A DNA stretch of 64,000 nt from Takakia lepidozioides (GCA_030704615.1 CM060733.1:28522001-28586000); one strand, 5' to 3'; positions 1 through 12,332 are shown, numbered from the stretch's first letter. Notes: generated by a model from the sequence alone, not told the origin. Numbers and translations are program-made.

Positions 1-31
1 GGGAAAGTTTGTTTGTTTAACGTCCAGTGAA
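1..31 (-). repeat. SINE-tail-like fragment
   Basis: On the minus strand this reads TTCACTGGACGTT followed by AAACAAACAAACTTT. The block AACGTCCAGTGAA with an adjacent AAGTTT recurs at the 3' end of the tRNA-derived SINE at 49148-49312. No SINE body follows here (GA-rich sequence instead), so this is either a severely truncated copy cut by the window edge or a short chance match. Confidence 0.35.
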
Positions 32-968
32 AGAAAGAAAGGAAGGAAGGAAGGAGGAAGATGGAGGACAAGAAGGTGGGGCCGGCGATGGAAGCAGCAG
101 GCTATGACACTGCTGCATACATGTCAAGGCGACGTTTGCCGGGAGCGAAGATGATTTGCACAAATAGTGCGCGGTAGAATCACCACAGATGCGGGAGAGT
201 GCATCTGAGCGGCTGTTAAAGATGCACACATTTCTAATGAAGTGGTCACTGAGCAGTGTTTGTCGGGGGATGATGATGAAGAAGAGGAGGGAGGCGAGAA
301 AAGGTCGTGAAAGACGGTAGGTAGTGTGCGAAGAGTTAATTGATGTATCGTTGGTCACTTGACGGCCACGCGAGGATTGGCGCACTCCATCGCCTCGCCC
401 TCGGTTGTCTGTAGCCGCGTAACCTATCCGACCCTGTTTTGTACATCTTCATGTGCCTCTGACATGTCGCCTTCATCACCTTTGCTGCCACTCGAAGTCG
501 TGCCCTTAGTCCACTTTTGCTGCAGGAAACTGCGCCTCTTCTCGTGAGTTGTCGTGTCCCGGACTTTGTTATCATCTGAAATTGGAGGTGTGGCCTTGCA
601 ACCGTGCAGGCGCCATATCCCTCCGCGCTTGATGTGTCTTCTAGATGATAGATCCATTCAAGCTTGTGGTTTCAGACATTGTGATTACCTTCAGATTCTC
701 GTTTTCACAATCATTACGTTCTTCTCATTTCATTTTACAGTCTTGAGGTCGTTCTTGGCATCTGTCATCATATATGTGTCTTTCGAGCACCGTGCACATC
801 CCTCAGTTGTTCCTTGACATTTGTGACACTGCCACAGCTAGTGAGGGAAGACTTGAACAAACACAAAGCGAAAACCCCATCGTCTTGACAACATTATCAT
901 CCGTAAGGAATAATTAAGAACTAAGTGCTACAAAGGGACAAGCGTTCTGTTCAGCGGTTCTAAAACGC
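32..968. other. 5' flank of the invertase gene
   Basis: No convincing coding sequence. The first 60 bases are GA-rich (AAGGAAGG repeats). The open frames here are short and show no recognisable domain. The last 150 bases before the invertase ATG probably hold the promoter and 5' UTR, but I see no clear TATA box that I would call. Confidence 0.4.
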
Positions 969-3900
969 ATGATTGGATATTCAGGTCATCAGTATTTTGG
1001 ACATCCCATGAATCCGAATGGACCACTGGGGGCATTGGCGATGGAGCCTTGCCCATGGATTTCGGTTCTTCCTGATTATCCAATGTCGACCTTAAGAAGC
1101 AGGTTGATCCCGTGGTGCTCTCAAATGCATGATTGGTCACTTCAACGACGGTATCATTTATCTCATGCATGCCAATCTAGCAGTTTTCCAAGGAAGGCAG
1201 CAATCAGAACATGTTCACCAACTTTCAGCACTTCATTCCAGTGTCGCGAGTCTGTCTCACACACAGACATTTCATGGTCGAGTTCATGCTCCTCCGTAAT
1301 AGCATTGCGAAGCGGTTCAGGAAAGAACTGTGGCTTTGGTTACGCTGTTGCTAGACGCATGAAATGCCAATTGTCTTCTGTCGATCCTGTCTCTCACAGT
1401 CGGAATGGGACGGCTATGGCAACGGAAACCTCAGCAGAGCAGGAAAAGTATGATGTTGCATTTTCTGTCATTGAACAGTTGAGACCGCAGCGCCTGTTCG
1501 TCCAGTCTACTGGAACTCCTTTGGCAGCTCAAGATCTCGAAAGCAAGGAAACGTCAGGCCCAGACCAGGCGGTTGGGAGGATAGATAAATCCTCCTCTAG
1601 TGCTGGTTTCTCAGGACTGAGCCTTGATAGGGGGCAAGTAACAAGTCCAGTTGAGGAAGAAGCTTGGGACCTCTTGAGAGCGGCAGTGGTCTCGTACTGT
1701 GGAGATCCTGTAGGAACAATTGCTGCCAACGATCCTACAGACCCGAACCCTTTGAATTATGATCAAGTCTTTCTTCGCGATTTCATCCCTTCAGCAATTG
1801 CTTTCTTGCTGAAAGGAGAGCCTGAAATTGTTAGAAGCTTTCTCCTCCACACTTTGCAATTGCAGGTATGATCGAGCCTCCTCTGTTTTAGCCCTTGTTT
1901 TCAATGCATCATCTATGTCAATCCAATCCCAAGCAGTTGGTACTTTTTGGTTTGTCCATGTGCATGACGAAATCCAATTCTCGTTATGAAGACTTGGTTG
2001 CCATTACTTCAAAAGCAGTGGCGTTGGTGCCCATGCATTTGTATTGACCCTGACAGTGAGCTCTTTCAGATGGCTTCTTACTCTCTTTAGGGATCTCTAC
2101 TATGTGGAAGAAACCTTAACTGCGTTGTCTTAGATACCAGTAATCAGACTTTTATGGATTTTTATGCAGAGTTGGGAGAAGACAGTGGATTGTTATAGTC
2201 CAGGTCAAGGTTTGATGCCGGCTAGCTTTAAGGTGCGAACTATTCCTCTTGATGGGGATGACACAGCAACAGAGGAGATTTTGGATCCTGATTTTGGTGA
2301 AACTGCTATTGGTCGAGTAGCTCCTGTTGATTCTGGTATTTACCTAATCCTGGGCTCATGCCTGGTAAGTTTGTGTACACAGTTTGGATCAACCTTGCAT
2401 GCATATGAGGTCCTTATAATGGGGTTACTCGTGTGGGGTTGAAATTTAGTGTTCCTTCGCAGTAGTGCCGGGTCATGAAGTTTCCAGAAGGACCTCTTTG
2501 AGACCATAGGTTGTGACAGGTTTTGTCTTGTCTATCTTCTTTCCTTTGTTCAGTAAATGCAATGTGGATGTTGTTGGGATCTGAGAGAGGAAATGGTTCT
2601 GTATGTCTTTGTGTCTCTCTACTCCAGAAAGTTTTGTGCAATGAGGCTGATGAGCTAGGCCATCAAGTATGGTATGGTGACTACGACTGCCTTCAGCCAC
2701 ATTGAGGGCACTGTTTATGCTATATGGTGTCACACGCGCATGCATGATTTGGGGTATCCTCTTAAATGCATCAGGATTGATTCAAACTGAAGTACATTTT
2801 CTGTATCATGGCAGTGTTACAATTGTGTAACTTTGTCATGGAGCAGGTTTATGGTGGATCATCCTGCTGAGGGCATATGGCAAGTGCACTGGGGACAACT
2901 CTCTGCAGAACAGAGTTGATGTTCAAACAGGCATGAGAATGATATTGAAGCTGTGCCTGGCTGATGGTTTTGACATGTTCCCCACCTTGCTTGTCACTGA
3001 TGGCTCCTGCATGATTGATCGACGTATGGGAATTCATGGCCACCCTCTTGAGATTCAGGTAATCCATTGTAGCATGATTCCACATCATGTTGCTACGTGG
3101 GATTCCATTCTCCCATGGCCTCCCTGCTGGTGGCCTATGATGTTCTGGCAGGGGCAGAGTCCCTTGGAGCACAGATGCAGATTCCTCCTGGGGGCAAAAA
3201 TCCTTGTCGACTGTACAGCCCTATATTTGCAGACAAGTTGAAATCCCTGGAAGCACAGTATCTTTGTGGCCTATGATAATAGCCTCTGTGAGGCTTTGCT
3301 TCAAAACAGAGTAAAAGGGCTCTGTCCACTTTGTGGGGTGTAGGATAGGTCCTTCAGTTTTGACCTTTCTTGCAGCACAACACATTGGGAAGAAAGAGCT
3401 CACAGTTTCTGTTTCTTTGTTGGTATGCAGTCGTTGTTTTACTCGGCTTTAAGATGTGCACGAGAAATGATGAACCTTGAAGATGATATTGACATTATTC
3501 GGGCTTTGAACTCACGACTGAGTGCATTGTCATTTCATATCCGAGAGTACTACTGGGTAGATCTCAAGAAACTGAATGAGATATACCGCTACAAGACAGA
3601 AGAATACTCGCATGATGCTGTGAACAAGTTCAATATATATCCTGACCAGGTATCACCCTGGCTGGTGGATTGGATGCCAGACCAAGGAGGCTACTTCATT
3701 GGCAACCTGCAGCCTGCACACATGGACTTCCGTTTTTTCTCCTTGGGCAATCTGTGGGCCATCTCTTGCTCTCTTGCCACTCATGAACAAGCAGAAGCAA
3801 TTTTGGACTTGATAGAAGCCAGGTGGGATATTCTCGTTGGCAACATGCCCTTCAAGATTTGTTACCCTGCTCTTATGGAGGAAGAATGGCGCATCATCAC

Positions 3901-4628
3901 AGGCAGCGACCCCAAAAACACGTACTGCTTCAACTAAAATTTCTTTGATATATTTGTATAGTACCTTCACAATGCTAGTTATTGCAGTAACTGCTGGCCC
4001 ATACTCCCTCTAATTGGGAAACATATAGTGGCAAGGGATACAGTGTCCATCACAATCAGTGCAATTTTCGTAAAATACTTCGTTCAGCAGTGTGAATGTT
4101 TCTGGGTGTATCGTCCCCCTAGACACTTTTGAATTGTGATCTGGCATAATATCACATTCAATTGTTACTTTTCACTTCAGCGACCCTAGCATGGGCAACA
4201 TTCAGGGTTTAGTGTCATTAATTACCGGGGAAGCAGTAGAATACACTCAGCTTTTGTTGCTTTACTGTTGGTGCAGGCCCTGGTCATATCACAATGCAGG
4301 TAATTGGCCAGTGCTTCTGTGGCAATTCACAGTGGCGTGCATAAAGATGGGGCGCCCAGCATTAGCTCGAAGGGCTGTTGAAGTGGCAGAGGAAAGACTC
4401 TCAAGAGATCGGTGGCCAGAGTACTATGACACTAAGAAGGCTAAATTCGTAGGGAAGCAAGCACGGCTCTATCAAACGTGGTCTATTGCAGGCTTTTTGG
4501 TTGCCAAGATGCTGTTGGCGAATCCTGAGGCTATAAGCATGTTCTCATGCGAGGAGGATATGGCATTGCTGGAGGCTTGTTCATGCCTCTTGAATTCAAA
4601 TCCCCGCAGGAAGAGAGGGGGTAGGTGA
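969..4628 (+). CDS. Alkaline/neutral invertase (GH100), five exons
   Basis: Hydrolyses sucrose to glucose and fructose at neutral to alkaline pH (established for GH100). Exons read as 969-1865, 2170-2335, 2847-3058, 3431-3921 and 4277-4628; phases agree throughout and give about 705 residues. The conserved core begins near residue 229 ([12 protein letters not shown]) and runs through [83 protein letters not shown] and [12 protein letters not shown]. The Asp in [11 protein letters not shown] is the expected catalytic acid by comparison with cyanobacterial InvA; the Glu in WPEYYD is my inferred partner. The core resembles the alpha (organelle-type) clade, and the roughly 230-residue extension could hold a transit peptide, but its start is unverified. 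The C-terminus (NPRRKRGGR) is basic. The frame is intact. Confidence 0.95.
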
Positions 4629-5189
4629 AAACTCTTAACATGTAAATAGAGTTGAATTATCCATAGGAAATTTTCGCGACGTGGATGCAGTGATTCTTAG
4701 GACCTCTTCCATAATCTGCAAGACAGTAGCCTGGGAAAATGATGTCAGGGAGTTGTTACACCTCAAGGTACACTATTTTTTTTATTTCTGGACGAAATTT
4801 GACTCCGGTCATCATGTAGAAATCCATCTCCATGCAAAATGATTTGCGTGCTGAAGTTTATGCCCCACAGCTTTCTGCATTGGTCAAACTGGGACAGTCT
4901 GTTTGAGGCTTTCAAGGGGGCCACATGCATAAGAATACTCCTATACTCCTTACAAGACTGGCTATCCTCAGTGCCCAAAGGGGATGCCACACCAATCCAC
5001 ACCTAGCCTGTGATGGCGGCTGCTCCAAGGCAGCAATGTCCAATATTCTGAATATTATGTTTTTTGCTGCAGCTCCATTTACAATGGAAGAGTATCTTTA
5101 CACAGCCGGTAAGCTGGAGTTTAGGATAGTAGAGAGATCTGGGGTACTTCCCCTACTAGCCCAAACCAGAGACTTGTACAATATCGACC
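4629..5189. other. Spacer downstream of invertase
   Basis: Contains the invertase 3' UTR region. I see no gene here. A plus-strand open frame that starts at 4925 and runs to 5401 is mostly antisense to the PPR tail remnant described next, so I do not call it. Confidence 0.4.
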
Positions 5190-5610
5190 TCCTTCCTTGG
5201 AGCTTCTTCGTGAGTACCGTCCCCCTGCAGACCGGTGGTGGGAATTTAGCCCAGCAAGGTCACAGAAACAGGGCCCCACACATTGTGGCAATCACCACAA
5301 ACCCCAAGGTTCTTGATGATGTTGTGAACAGGCTTACCAAGGGGAGTACTGATCAGCTCAAAATCAGTGGCCAGCTTCTCACTGTGGTGGGCAAGAGATA
5401 ATTGCATTTGCGTGTGAGGCGCATACTCAGCCTCCTCTGCTCAAGGAACGTATGCACCCTGTTGTTGACCTCAATTGGACTGCACCCTGGCTCCTTGTTG
5501 ACACCTCGTCCTCCATCATTTTCCTGCTCTATCACTCCACCTGCCAGCTGCAGCACAGATGTTGGAAAGAGGCTGCAATGTGCTGTGGATCACTCTCAAC
5601 AAGGGACATT
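5190..5610 (-). pseudogene. Decayed E/E+/DYW tail of a PPR protein
   Basis: On the minus strand, in shifting frames, I read the end of an E1 motif (VESDPQHIAAS), then LSNICAAAGRW, MMEDE, GVNKEPGCSPIEVNNRVHTF, and the DYW cytidine-deaminase-like core AHHSEKLA (zinc-binding HxE), [19 protein letters not shown] and CGDCH (CxxC). Near 5235 a degenerate SHHRSAGG stands where RFHHF and the terminal DYW would be. About 50 residues between the E+ motif and HSE are missing, and at least three frameshifts are needed, so this is dead. It lies about 1.2 kb downstream, on the same strand, of a PPR open frame that lacks exactly this part. It could be that gene's own separated tail, or the end of a lost tandem copy, because the E1 motif overlaps slightly. 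Confidence 0.85.
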
Positions 5611-6786
5611 TCGGTTCACGAAGGCATATTTTTGGAATCTTGGGGAATAGACAGAATATGCTTCTGTTCTTGCATGAGCAGGCTCACACGCTACCCAACC
5701 TCAGGTGTACATTTGTGTAAGGGTTTTTTAGTTTTTATTTTCATTCATTGTTACGTTTGGCATTTTTTCTTTGTAAGAGTTGATTTACATGACCAATCCA
5801 ATTGCCTGATATCCATTTTCAAGAACCGTCCGTTCCCTACCCATTTATCCAATATATTGAGCTCCGATAACCGCTTCAAAACCTGCCCATGTAAAACCAG
5901 AATTGAACTTGACCTGGTTTTGAAAGAAAAGTCAAAGACCTACCTCCTAAAGCTCTTCTAATTTTCTATTTGTCAATTTAACCGCCTCGGAGGTTCTAAG
6001 GAGGCACCAACGGCCCAAAACTGTAGGTACACAACAACAAGCACCACATGACACTAAAAAGGCTCGCTTCAAAAATGTTTTCCTGGCTCTCCCAATGGCT
6101 TCTCACAATTCCCAGTTTCGGAAATTATTAGATGAAACAGATGTTAATAATCAAACTTTCATAATTTATGTGGACCATATAACTTCGAACCAAAGCTATC
6201 ATATGAAGCTTTGCCTTTTTATTTTTAGACAACAATTTTGGGGGAGTCTTCCCTAATGCCATTTCCTTTCTTTCCTCTATCTCAGTTAGCTGAGGCTAGC
6301 TAAGGTTTCCTTCCGGATCACCACACAACATTAGAGTTGGAAACAAGTGCAATTAATCCAGTAGGTAGTGATTTTAGCAAATGATCTAGCTTTGTACCAT
6401 GAAGCTTGCAACAGATGGCCCAATGGTGAGGGCACGCGATACCCATCTGTCTCAAAGAAGCCGGTGTCAGTCCGGCTTCCGAAATATGAAAGGTTTTTGT
6501 TTAGGGCACACGGTTTACTTCAGGTTTACTCTGTGCTTTCAGGCATAATGGATAGGTATTTGGGCGACCATCCTGTCCTGACATGTTAAGGGATGCATTC
6601 TCCTTACATGTTCCTTCTCCCACCAGTAATGCGCACAGAAACAAACCTCATCCCAGAAGTACCAAATGAGGTTGACTGCTAGCCCAACAGTCTTCAACAA
6701 TCTTCAAGCTGAACTTGCAGGCATTGCTGCGGTCACCACACACAGGGAGGTTGTGTCCTCAATCATTTCTCACCTTTAATTGTCTT
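5611..6786. other. 1.2-kb segment between PPR frame and PPR tail remnant
   Basis: No recognisable protein. It is AT-rich with short open frames. A stretch near 6408-6500 (TGGCCCAATGGTGAGGGC) resembles the A box of a tRNA-like SINE head, but I cannot find a good B box, so I do not call it. The segment is either an insertion that split a PPR-DYW gene or ordinary intergenic DNA between tandem PPR copies. Confidence 0.4.
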
Positions 6787-8838
6787 CTAATCTGCCAGCC
6801 CAAGCATAAATGACAGATTTGGATCGGTTCTGATGATGCTTTTTGCAGCACGCTCTGCTACCTCCACATTGCCATGCATTCTGCAGGCACCAAGCACGGC
6901 CATCCACACCCCAGCATCTGGTTTGGTATGCATTTTGTTAATTATATGCTCGGCATAATCAAATTGCCCTGCACGCCCAAGGAGGTCCACCATACAGCCA
7001 AAATGCTCTACTGTGGGAGTCAGGCCATACTTCTGACTCATGGAATCAAAGTAGTGGCAACCTTCATCCACTAGACCAACATGGCTACATGCCGAGAGAA
7101 CAGAGATAAACGTGACACCATCTGGATTCAATTGCTCCCATTGCATATTTTCGAATAGCTGCAGGGCCTCCCTTCCGTACCCATGCTGAGAGTATCCTGC
7201 AAGCATGGCATTCCATGAGACTACATCTCGTTTGTTGATATTGTCAAAGACTTCACGTGCATCCTTCATGCTCCCACATTTAGCATACATGTCAACAAGG
7301 GCAGTCTCCAAATTTATGTGGGACACAATTCCAGAGTTGAGGATGTCAGCATGGACCTCTGTGCCCTCCTCCAGAGCTCCTAGGCTGGCACACGCATTGA
7401 GTACGCAAGTGAACGTGACCTTGTTGGGTATCACACCTTCCTGTTGCATCTGCTCATACATCTCTAAAGCCACCCAACCACCCCCATGCTGAGTATACCC
7501 TGAGATCATGACGTTCCATGAGACCACATTTCGTTTGGCCATGTTGTCGAACACTTGACGTGCATCTGTCATGCTCCCACCCTTTGCATACATGTCAACC
7601 AGGGCGGTCTCCAGATTAATATATGACCCAATTCCAGCCTTGATAATGTCAGCATGGACTTCCTTGCCCTTTTCAAGGGCACCTATGGCAGCGCATGCAC
7701 TCAGAACGGAAATGAATGTGACCCTGTTGGGAATCACCCCTTCCTGTTGCATTTGCTCATACATCTCAAAAGCTTCCCAACCACACCCATGCTGAGCATA
7801 TCCTGCAATCATGGCACTCCATGAGATCACATCTCGTTTAGTCATGTTATCAAACACTAGATGCGCATCCTTCATGCTCCCACATTTGGCATACATGTCG
7901 ACAAGGGTATTCTCCAAAGTAATATATGATGCAATTCCAGCTTTCACAATATCAGCATGCACCTCTTTGCCCTTTTCCAGGGCTCCTAGGTTGGCACACG
8001 CGCTGAGAATGCAAATGAACGTGACCCTGTCAGGCATCAACCCTTTGGATTGCATTTCCTCATAGATGTTGAAAGCATTCATAGCACCCCCATGTTGAGC
8101 ATATCCTGTGATCATGGCGTTCCATGAGACCACATCCCGTTTAGTCATATTGTCGAATACTTGACGTGCATCATTCATGTTCCCACATTTGGCATACATG
8201 AGAATTAGGGCAGTCTCCAATTTAATATATGATGTTATCCCAGCTTTGATTATGTCGGCATGGACCTCTTTGCCCCTCTCCAGGGCTCCTAAGTTCGCAC
8301 ACGCATGGAGAACACAAAGGAACGTGACCCTGTCAGGTGTCACCCCTTCCTGTTGCATTTGCCTGTAGATCTTCAAAGCCTCCTCAGCATCCCCCTGCTT
8401 GGCATATCCTGCCATCAGTATGGTCCACGTATACAAAGTTCGTTGAGGGATTTTCTCAAAAACTTGGCGTGCATCCAATATACTCCCGCATTTAGCATAC
8501 ATGTTAACAAGTGTGTTGAGTAGATGAATATTTGGCTCAAAGCCACTTTGGATAATGTGGGCATGCACCTGTTTTCCCTCTGCTAGATCTTTCCTGTTGA
8601 TGCATTCCTGCAAGAGACTGACATAAGTATTCAAGTCTGCCCAAATGCCTTGTTGGTTCAAAATGTGCAGCGCCTGTTTCATTTGTCCAGCCTTATATGT
8701 TGTCCTCAAACACTCAGAAGTGCCAGAAGAGTCCTTGTTTACTCCCTTTGTTGATCCTCTTTCAAAAGTCGTCAGGCTGGCAGATGTGCTAACCCATCTG
8801 CCAGTCTGAGGTCCAGCAAACAATTTGGCCTGATTCAA
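6787..8838 (-). CDS. PLS-class PPR protein lacking E+/DYW region
   Basis: Pentatricopeptide proteins bind organelle RNA; the PLS class serves C-to-U editing and related processing (family knowledge). The open frame encodes about 683 residues: an N-terminal region, five L-S-P triplets (for example VVSWNAMITGYAQHGG, GALEKGKEVHADI, MYAKCGSMKDA), then L2 (SVLSACSHVGLVDEG), S2 (VEHFGCMVDLLGRAGQ) and the first half of E1 (GVWMAVLGACRMHGN). It stops shortly after RTDPN, so the rest of E1, E2, E+ and DYW are absent; their decayed equivalent lies at 5190-5610. The frame opens at 8838 without an ATG; the first in-frame ATG is at 8682, so either that is the start or an upstream exon is missing. Triplets repeat every 303 bases with strong similarity. 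It may be a truncated gene needing a DYW partner or a recent pseudogene. Confidence 0.88.
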   Translation of the reverse strand: MNQAKLFAGPQTGRWVSTSASLTTFERGSTKGVNKDSSGTSECLRTTYKAGQMKQALHILNQQGIWADLNTYVSLLQECINRKDLAEGKQVHAHIIQSGFEPNIHLLNTLVNMYAKCGSILDARQVFEKIPQRTLYTWTILMAGYAKQGDAEEALKIYRQMQQEGVTPDRVTFLCVLHACANLGALERGKEVHADIIKAGITSYIKLETALILMYAKCGNMNDARQVFDNMTKRDVVSWNAMITGYAQHGGAMNAFNIYEEMQSKGLMPDRVTFICILSACANLGALEKGKEVHADIVKAGIASYITLENTLVDMYAKCGSMKDAHLVFDNMTKRDVISWSAMIAGYAQHGCGWEAFEMYEQMQQEGVIPNRVTFISVLSACAAIGALEKGKEVHADIIKAGIGSYINLETALVDMYAKGGSMTDARQVFDNMAKRNVVSWNVMISGYTQHGGGWVALEMYEQMQQEGVIPNKVTFTCVLNACASLGALEEGTEVHADILNSGIVSHINLETALVDMYAKCGSMKDAREVFDNINKRDVVSWNAMLAGYSQHGYGREALQLFENMQWEQLNPDGVTFISVLSACSHVGLVDEGCHYFDSMSQKYGLTPTVEHFGCMVDLLGRAGQFDYAEHIINKMHTKPDAGVWMAVLGACRMHGNVEVAERAAKSIIRTDPNLSFMLGLAD

Positions 8839-10804
8839 CCTTACCTTCCTGCATAATCCAGAACACTAAGTTACACAACTTACATTCTTCTGATATATTC
8901 CAAAGCTCCTAGCTACATAAAAAAAAGATCTCTTTGTGAGGATAGGCTTCTTGCTACATATTAATAGAATCAGAAAGCTCACATGCTCACAAACTTTGAG
9001 AAGCAGCTGCAACATGTGTTTGAATTGATTATCAAACAATACCTGTTGTATTCTTGGCCCAGAGCTCTCTGGTGTACAATGACATGAGAACCATCACCAC
9101 ATTGTGAACCACATTGTGCACCACCTTGTATCATGGCAGCTAGCCCTGCAAGGAGGGTTTAACAAACTCAGTCCAAATAACGTCCTTTGTGCACTTGTGT
9201 CTGAAGTCTGGTGACCTTGGACTAATCTGTGGAAACACCTGCATGCAGCTGACAGCTTCTCGTAGGCCAGGCTACAGCCAAAGCTTCACAACATTGCTTC
9301 AAAAATAGGGCACAAACTTTGCACAGAGCAACTATTATGACCGAAGTCTAATGAGAAATCTGTGTCCACAGCTTGCCTGGTCAGCAAATAAAGAGTTGCA
9401 ATCAAGGAGATGGCCAGTAAGAACTTGGGGGTTGGTCTTCCCCAACTTAGGAACCTTCTTGATTGTGGGCTCTGGACAGAACATGACCCCTCTTCATTTA
9501 GTGAAGGAGGACCATGTTCGATTCAAACTGACCAGAAGAGCATATTGTCCCACATACAGCAGATGAGGTGCTAGCTTTACCTCGAATCATGAAAGTAACA
9601 CAGTCAGAAGCTCATGATGGATGTAGATGTCAGTGAAACTCCACATCACAGTTTACTGCCACAATTGACTGAATGTGTGCCTTTGAATGACACGTTCATC
9701 ATCATGGCTACAGTGAGCTTCTCTGTCTCCTGCACTGACCCTTCACGAGCCCAACTCCTAGTTTCAGCAACCTGTGGCTTGCCCAAAAAGGAGTCGTAGA
9801 GAGATAGCACTCAGGTCAAACTTGCCATGGCCTAATGGTCATAGAACCTGCACCCAATGTGGATGGAAGCAAAAAGGAGGAAGGTGAGAAAGTGAGCCAG
9901 GCCAGGGGGGGATGAGACCGTGATGATCGGAAATCCCAACTTGACAGGCAAAAGTGAAATGGACGAACCAGCTGAAAACGATGAGAGAAATCAAGATGTA
10001 ATTGCCGACGGTTCGCTGTGAACGCTGGCTATGACGCAATCTTGAGGTCGTAAACTCCACCAGATACAAACCCTCCTGGACCCAGTCGTGGATTTTCCAC
10101 CCACCAGAGTATATGAGACTCAAGCTTGAAACTGCCATACCCACAGCCACAGCCAACGACAATCTGGTATGCGCAGTTGTTAATATACGCGCTCCCTTGA
10201 GACCACATTAGAAAGCTTGAGGTTGACTCCAACACTTTGGTCTCTGATCAAACACCGAGAGACCTGTCAGAACTCCAGCTAATTCTCAATGTTTCTACTT
10301 CCAAAGGGAAAAATGAGCAACCTTAAATGAAATGCAAACTGAAGGTCCTACTGTCGGATAATCGAAATGTAAATTTGGGTCCTTCATACCTGCACCCAAA
10401 CACCACCCCAAAATGAAGCTACACTATCACACCCCGAGCCCAAGAAAAAACCAGACTGCGCACGCAGTACAAATACCAATTCCGTCTTAGTGAAAGAGGC
10501 ACCACCCTGCCCGCAAGAGCAAAAACCAGTAGACTAGAAAGCCAGTAATCACCGGGTGGCATTCCTGATACTCGGAGAAGAAGCAAAAACACCATAAGGT
10601 GAGACAGTGCCCCAGCTACAGACTCAGCGCACGGCACTGCCGCCAACATGGCTTGGCAGTTGGACTCCGACAGAGAGCCGAAGCAGACAGCGGAAGATGG
10701 CGACGCAATCCTCACCAGCGAGACCTGGAAGAGACGCATTATCTCATTCCTACAGTATGCGAGCTTCTGATATTACCTCCATGGGGGTAACGCATTCAAG
10801 GCTC
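8839..10804. other. 5' flank of the PPR frame, no gene recognised
   Basis: Nothing I can assign. Minus-strand open frames at 9839-10235 and 10419-10739 (the latter begins MRLFQVSLVRIASPSSAV, a transit-peptide-like composition) could conceivably be a 5' exon of the PPR gene, but I see no supporting splice phase and leave them uncalled. Confidence 0.3.
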
Positions 10805-10805
10805 A

Positions 10806-10829
10806 AGGTACGTTCACACTTGGGGGTAG
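10806..10829 (+). repeat. Left terminal inverted repeat of Harbinger element
   Basis: Reads AGGTACGTTCACACTTGGGG then GTAG. It pairs with the right repeat at 13664-13689 with one mismatch and one extra G. About 80 bases inside lies the perfect palindrome CACTACTAGTAGTG. Confidence 0.85.
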
Positions 10830-11128
10830 CGTCACTGATAGCGCCCGTTTTAGCTACTTCCGTTCAAACTACTGGTAAATAGCTTACGTGGCGCCTTCTA
10901 CTTACCCCCTACCACTACTAGTAGTGTACTGGTAAATACTGCTACTGCGGGTGATAACTTAATTTTGCACCAATAAAACCTTCAAGAAATGTAGATATTC
11001 GGTGTTATCACCATCAATAATTTATCACATCCATTTCACAGCAGATAAGTTACCACAATTCGTTGCCACAGCTCCTCTTCCTCCATCGCCATCGCTGCGT
11101 TTTTTTGAACGGACAGACACAAGTGGAC

Positions 11129-11910
11129 ATGGCCGACACAAACAATGTGGAGATGGAGACTGCATCGCAGAACTCGGGAAGAGGTCGTGGGAGGGGTGCA
11201 AGGGGAGGAAGAGGGGGAAGAGGAGGAAATAATGCTCGTATGAGACACGGTAATTGGGAGCACAGCGAGGTACTCGCGCTCATCAAGTGCAAACATCTGG
11301 AATACACACGAAGGAACAGGTGGATCCTCGGCCTGCTATTCAACGATGGGATAAGATTGCGGAGGAAGTTCAGATTATTACCAAAGCCAGAATGGAGCGT
11401 AATGGCAAAATGTGCAAGGACAAATGGAATGGCTTAAACTCGGATTACAAGAAAATATCCGATTATCACAAGGGAACAGGCCACCATACATCGTACTGGG
11501 ATATGGTTACTGCAGAGCGGGACAAATCTCATCTCCCTAGGCAGTTCAACATGGAGTATTACCATGCGATTGAAGCGTTTCAAGGGGAACGTATCATAAA
11601 TGCTCCAGTTCATGTCCGTGATGTCCATGCAGATGGAGACGGAAATTATGTGGCACCACAGACCGAAGCATGTGATGAAGAAGATCAAGATTCGGTCCCG
11701 ACACCCATAAGCGATGATCATGTGCCTGCACCTCAATTTGCTGATACTCCCAACACTCTACCAACGACTCCAATGTGTGGCAGTATAGGTGTTAAACGGA
11801 AGAGAACAAGCGTATTTTCGCTTGTCATTGAATCAAGTGATAAAAACAGCAAGGTGTTGGTTGATGCAATGGAGCGAATCAACGCCACCCAGCTCGATAT
11901 TGAAGATTGA
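11129..11910 (+). pseudogene. Harbinger-associated Myb/trihelix-like protein
   Basis: Harbinger elements encode a second protein with a Myb/SANT or trihelix domain that helps the transposase bind ends (family knowledge). The ATG at 11129 gives MADTNNVEMETASQNSGRGR followed by an RGG-rich stretch, then the DNA-binding domain GNWEHSEVLALIKCKHLEY. A single frameshift near 11310-11330 moves the rest into the next frame: QRWDKIAEEV, CKDKWNGLNSDYKKISDYH, SYWDM, then an acidic linker and a C-terminal helix ending INATQLDIED before the stop. Joining the two frames would give about 260 residues. The transposase lies convergently at 12333-13234. Confidence 0.8.
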
Positions 11911-12332
11911 CGCGGCAAGGCACAGGCACAGACATCCAAAGACCACCTATTGTACATGAAAGCAAGAGACAAGAAATTTCGTAGGACCAGCAAAACCATG
12001 GTTCAAGTATTGTCTAATCTAAGCATCGCTACGTGTCATGCATTTATCCAAGATAGAGCTCTCATGCCGGCACAGTTCAATCTCAATGATGCTTCATCTG
12101 ACGAAGAGGTTCTAGCACATGATCCCGTCCTTTGAAACTGACCCGGTCTACAGCGAAGGCAGCACATGTTCCAACTATTGCCGAGTTCAGCTGCATCAAT
12201 TGTCTAGGTCTAGCATCAATTTTCTCATGCAGTTTGCTAATTCAAAATTCAAATTGTTGTCTATGTACAGGTGAACAATTTTTTGAGACTGGCTATGATT
12301 CACTGTTCAAAGCTTCAAGCCTCTATTCAATT

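Noticed and set aside
4925-5401. Plus-strand 158-residue frame
   Set aside because: Much of it is antisense to the PPR E/DYW remnant; no domain in its own frame.
6930-8600. Regular 303-base repeats as a CRISPR or satellite array
   Set aside because: They encode PPR triplets on the minus strand.
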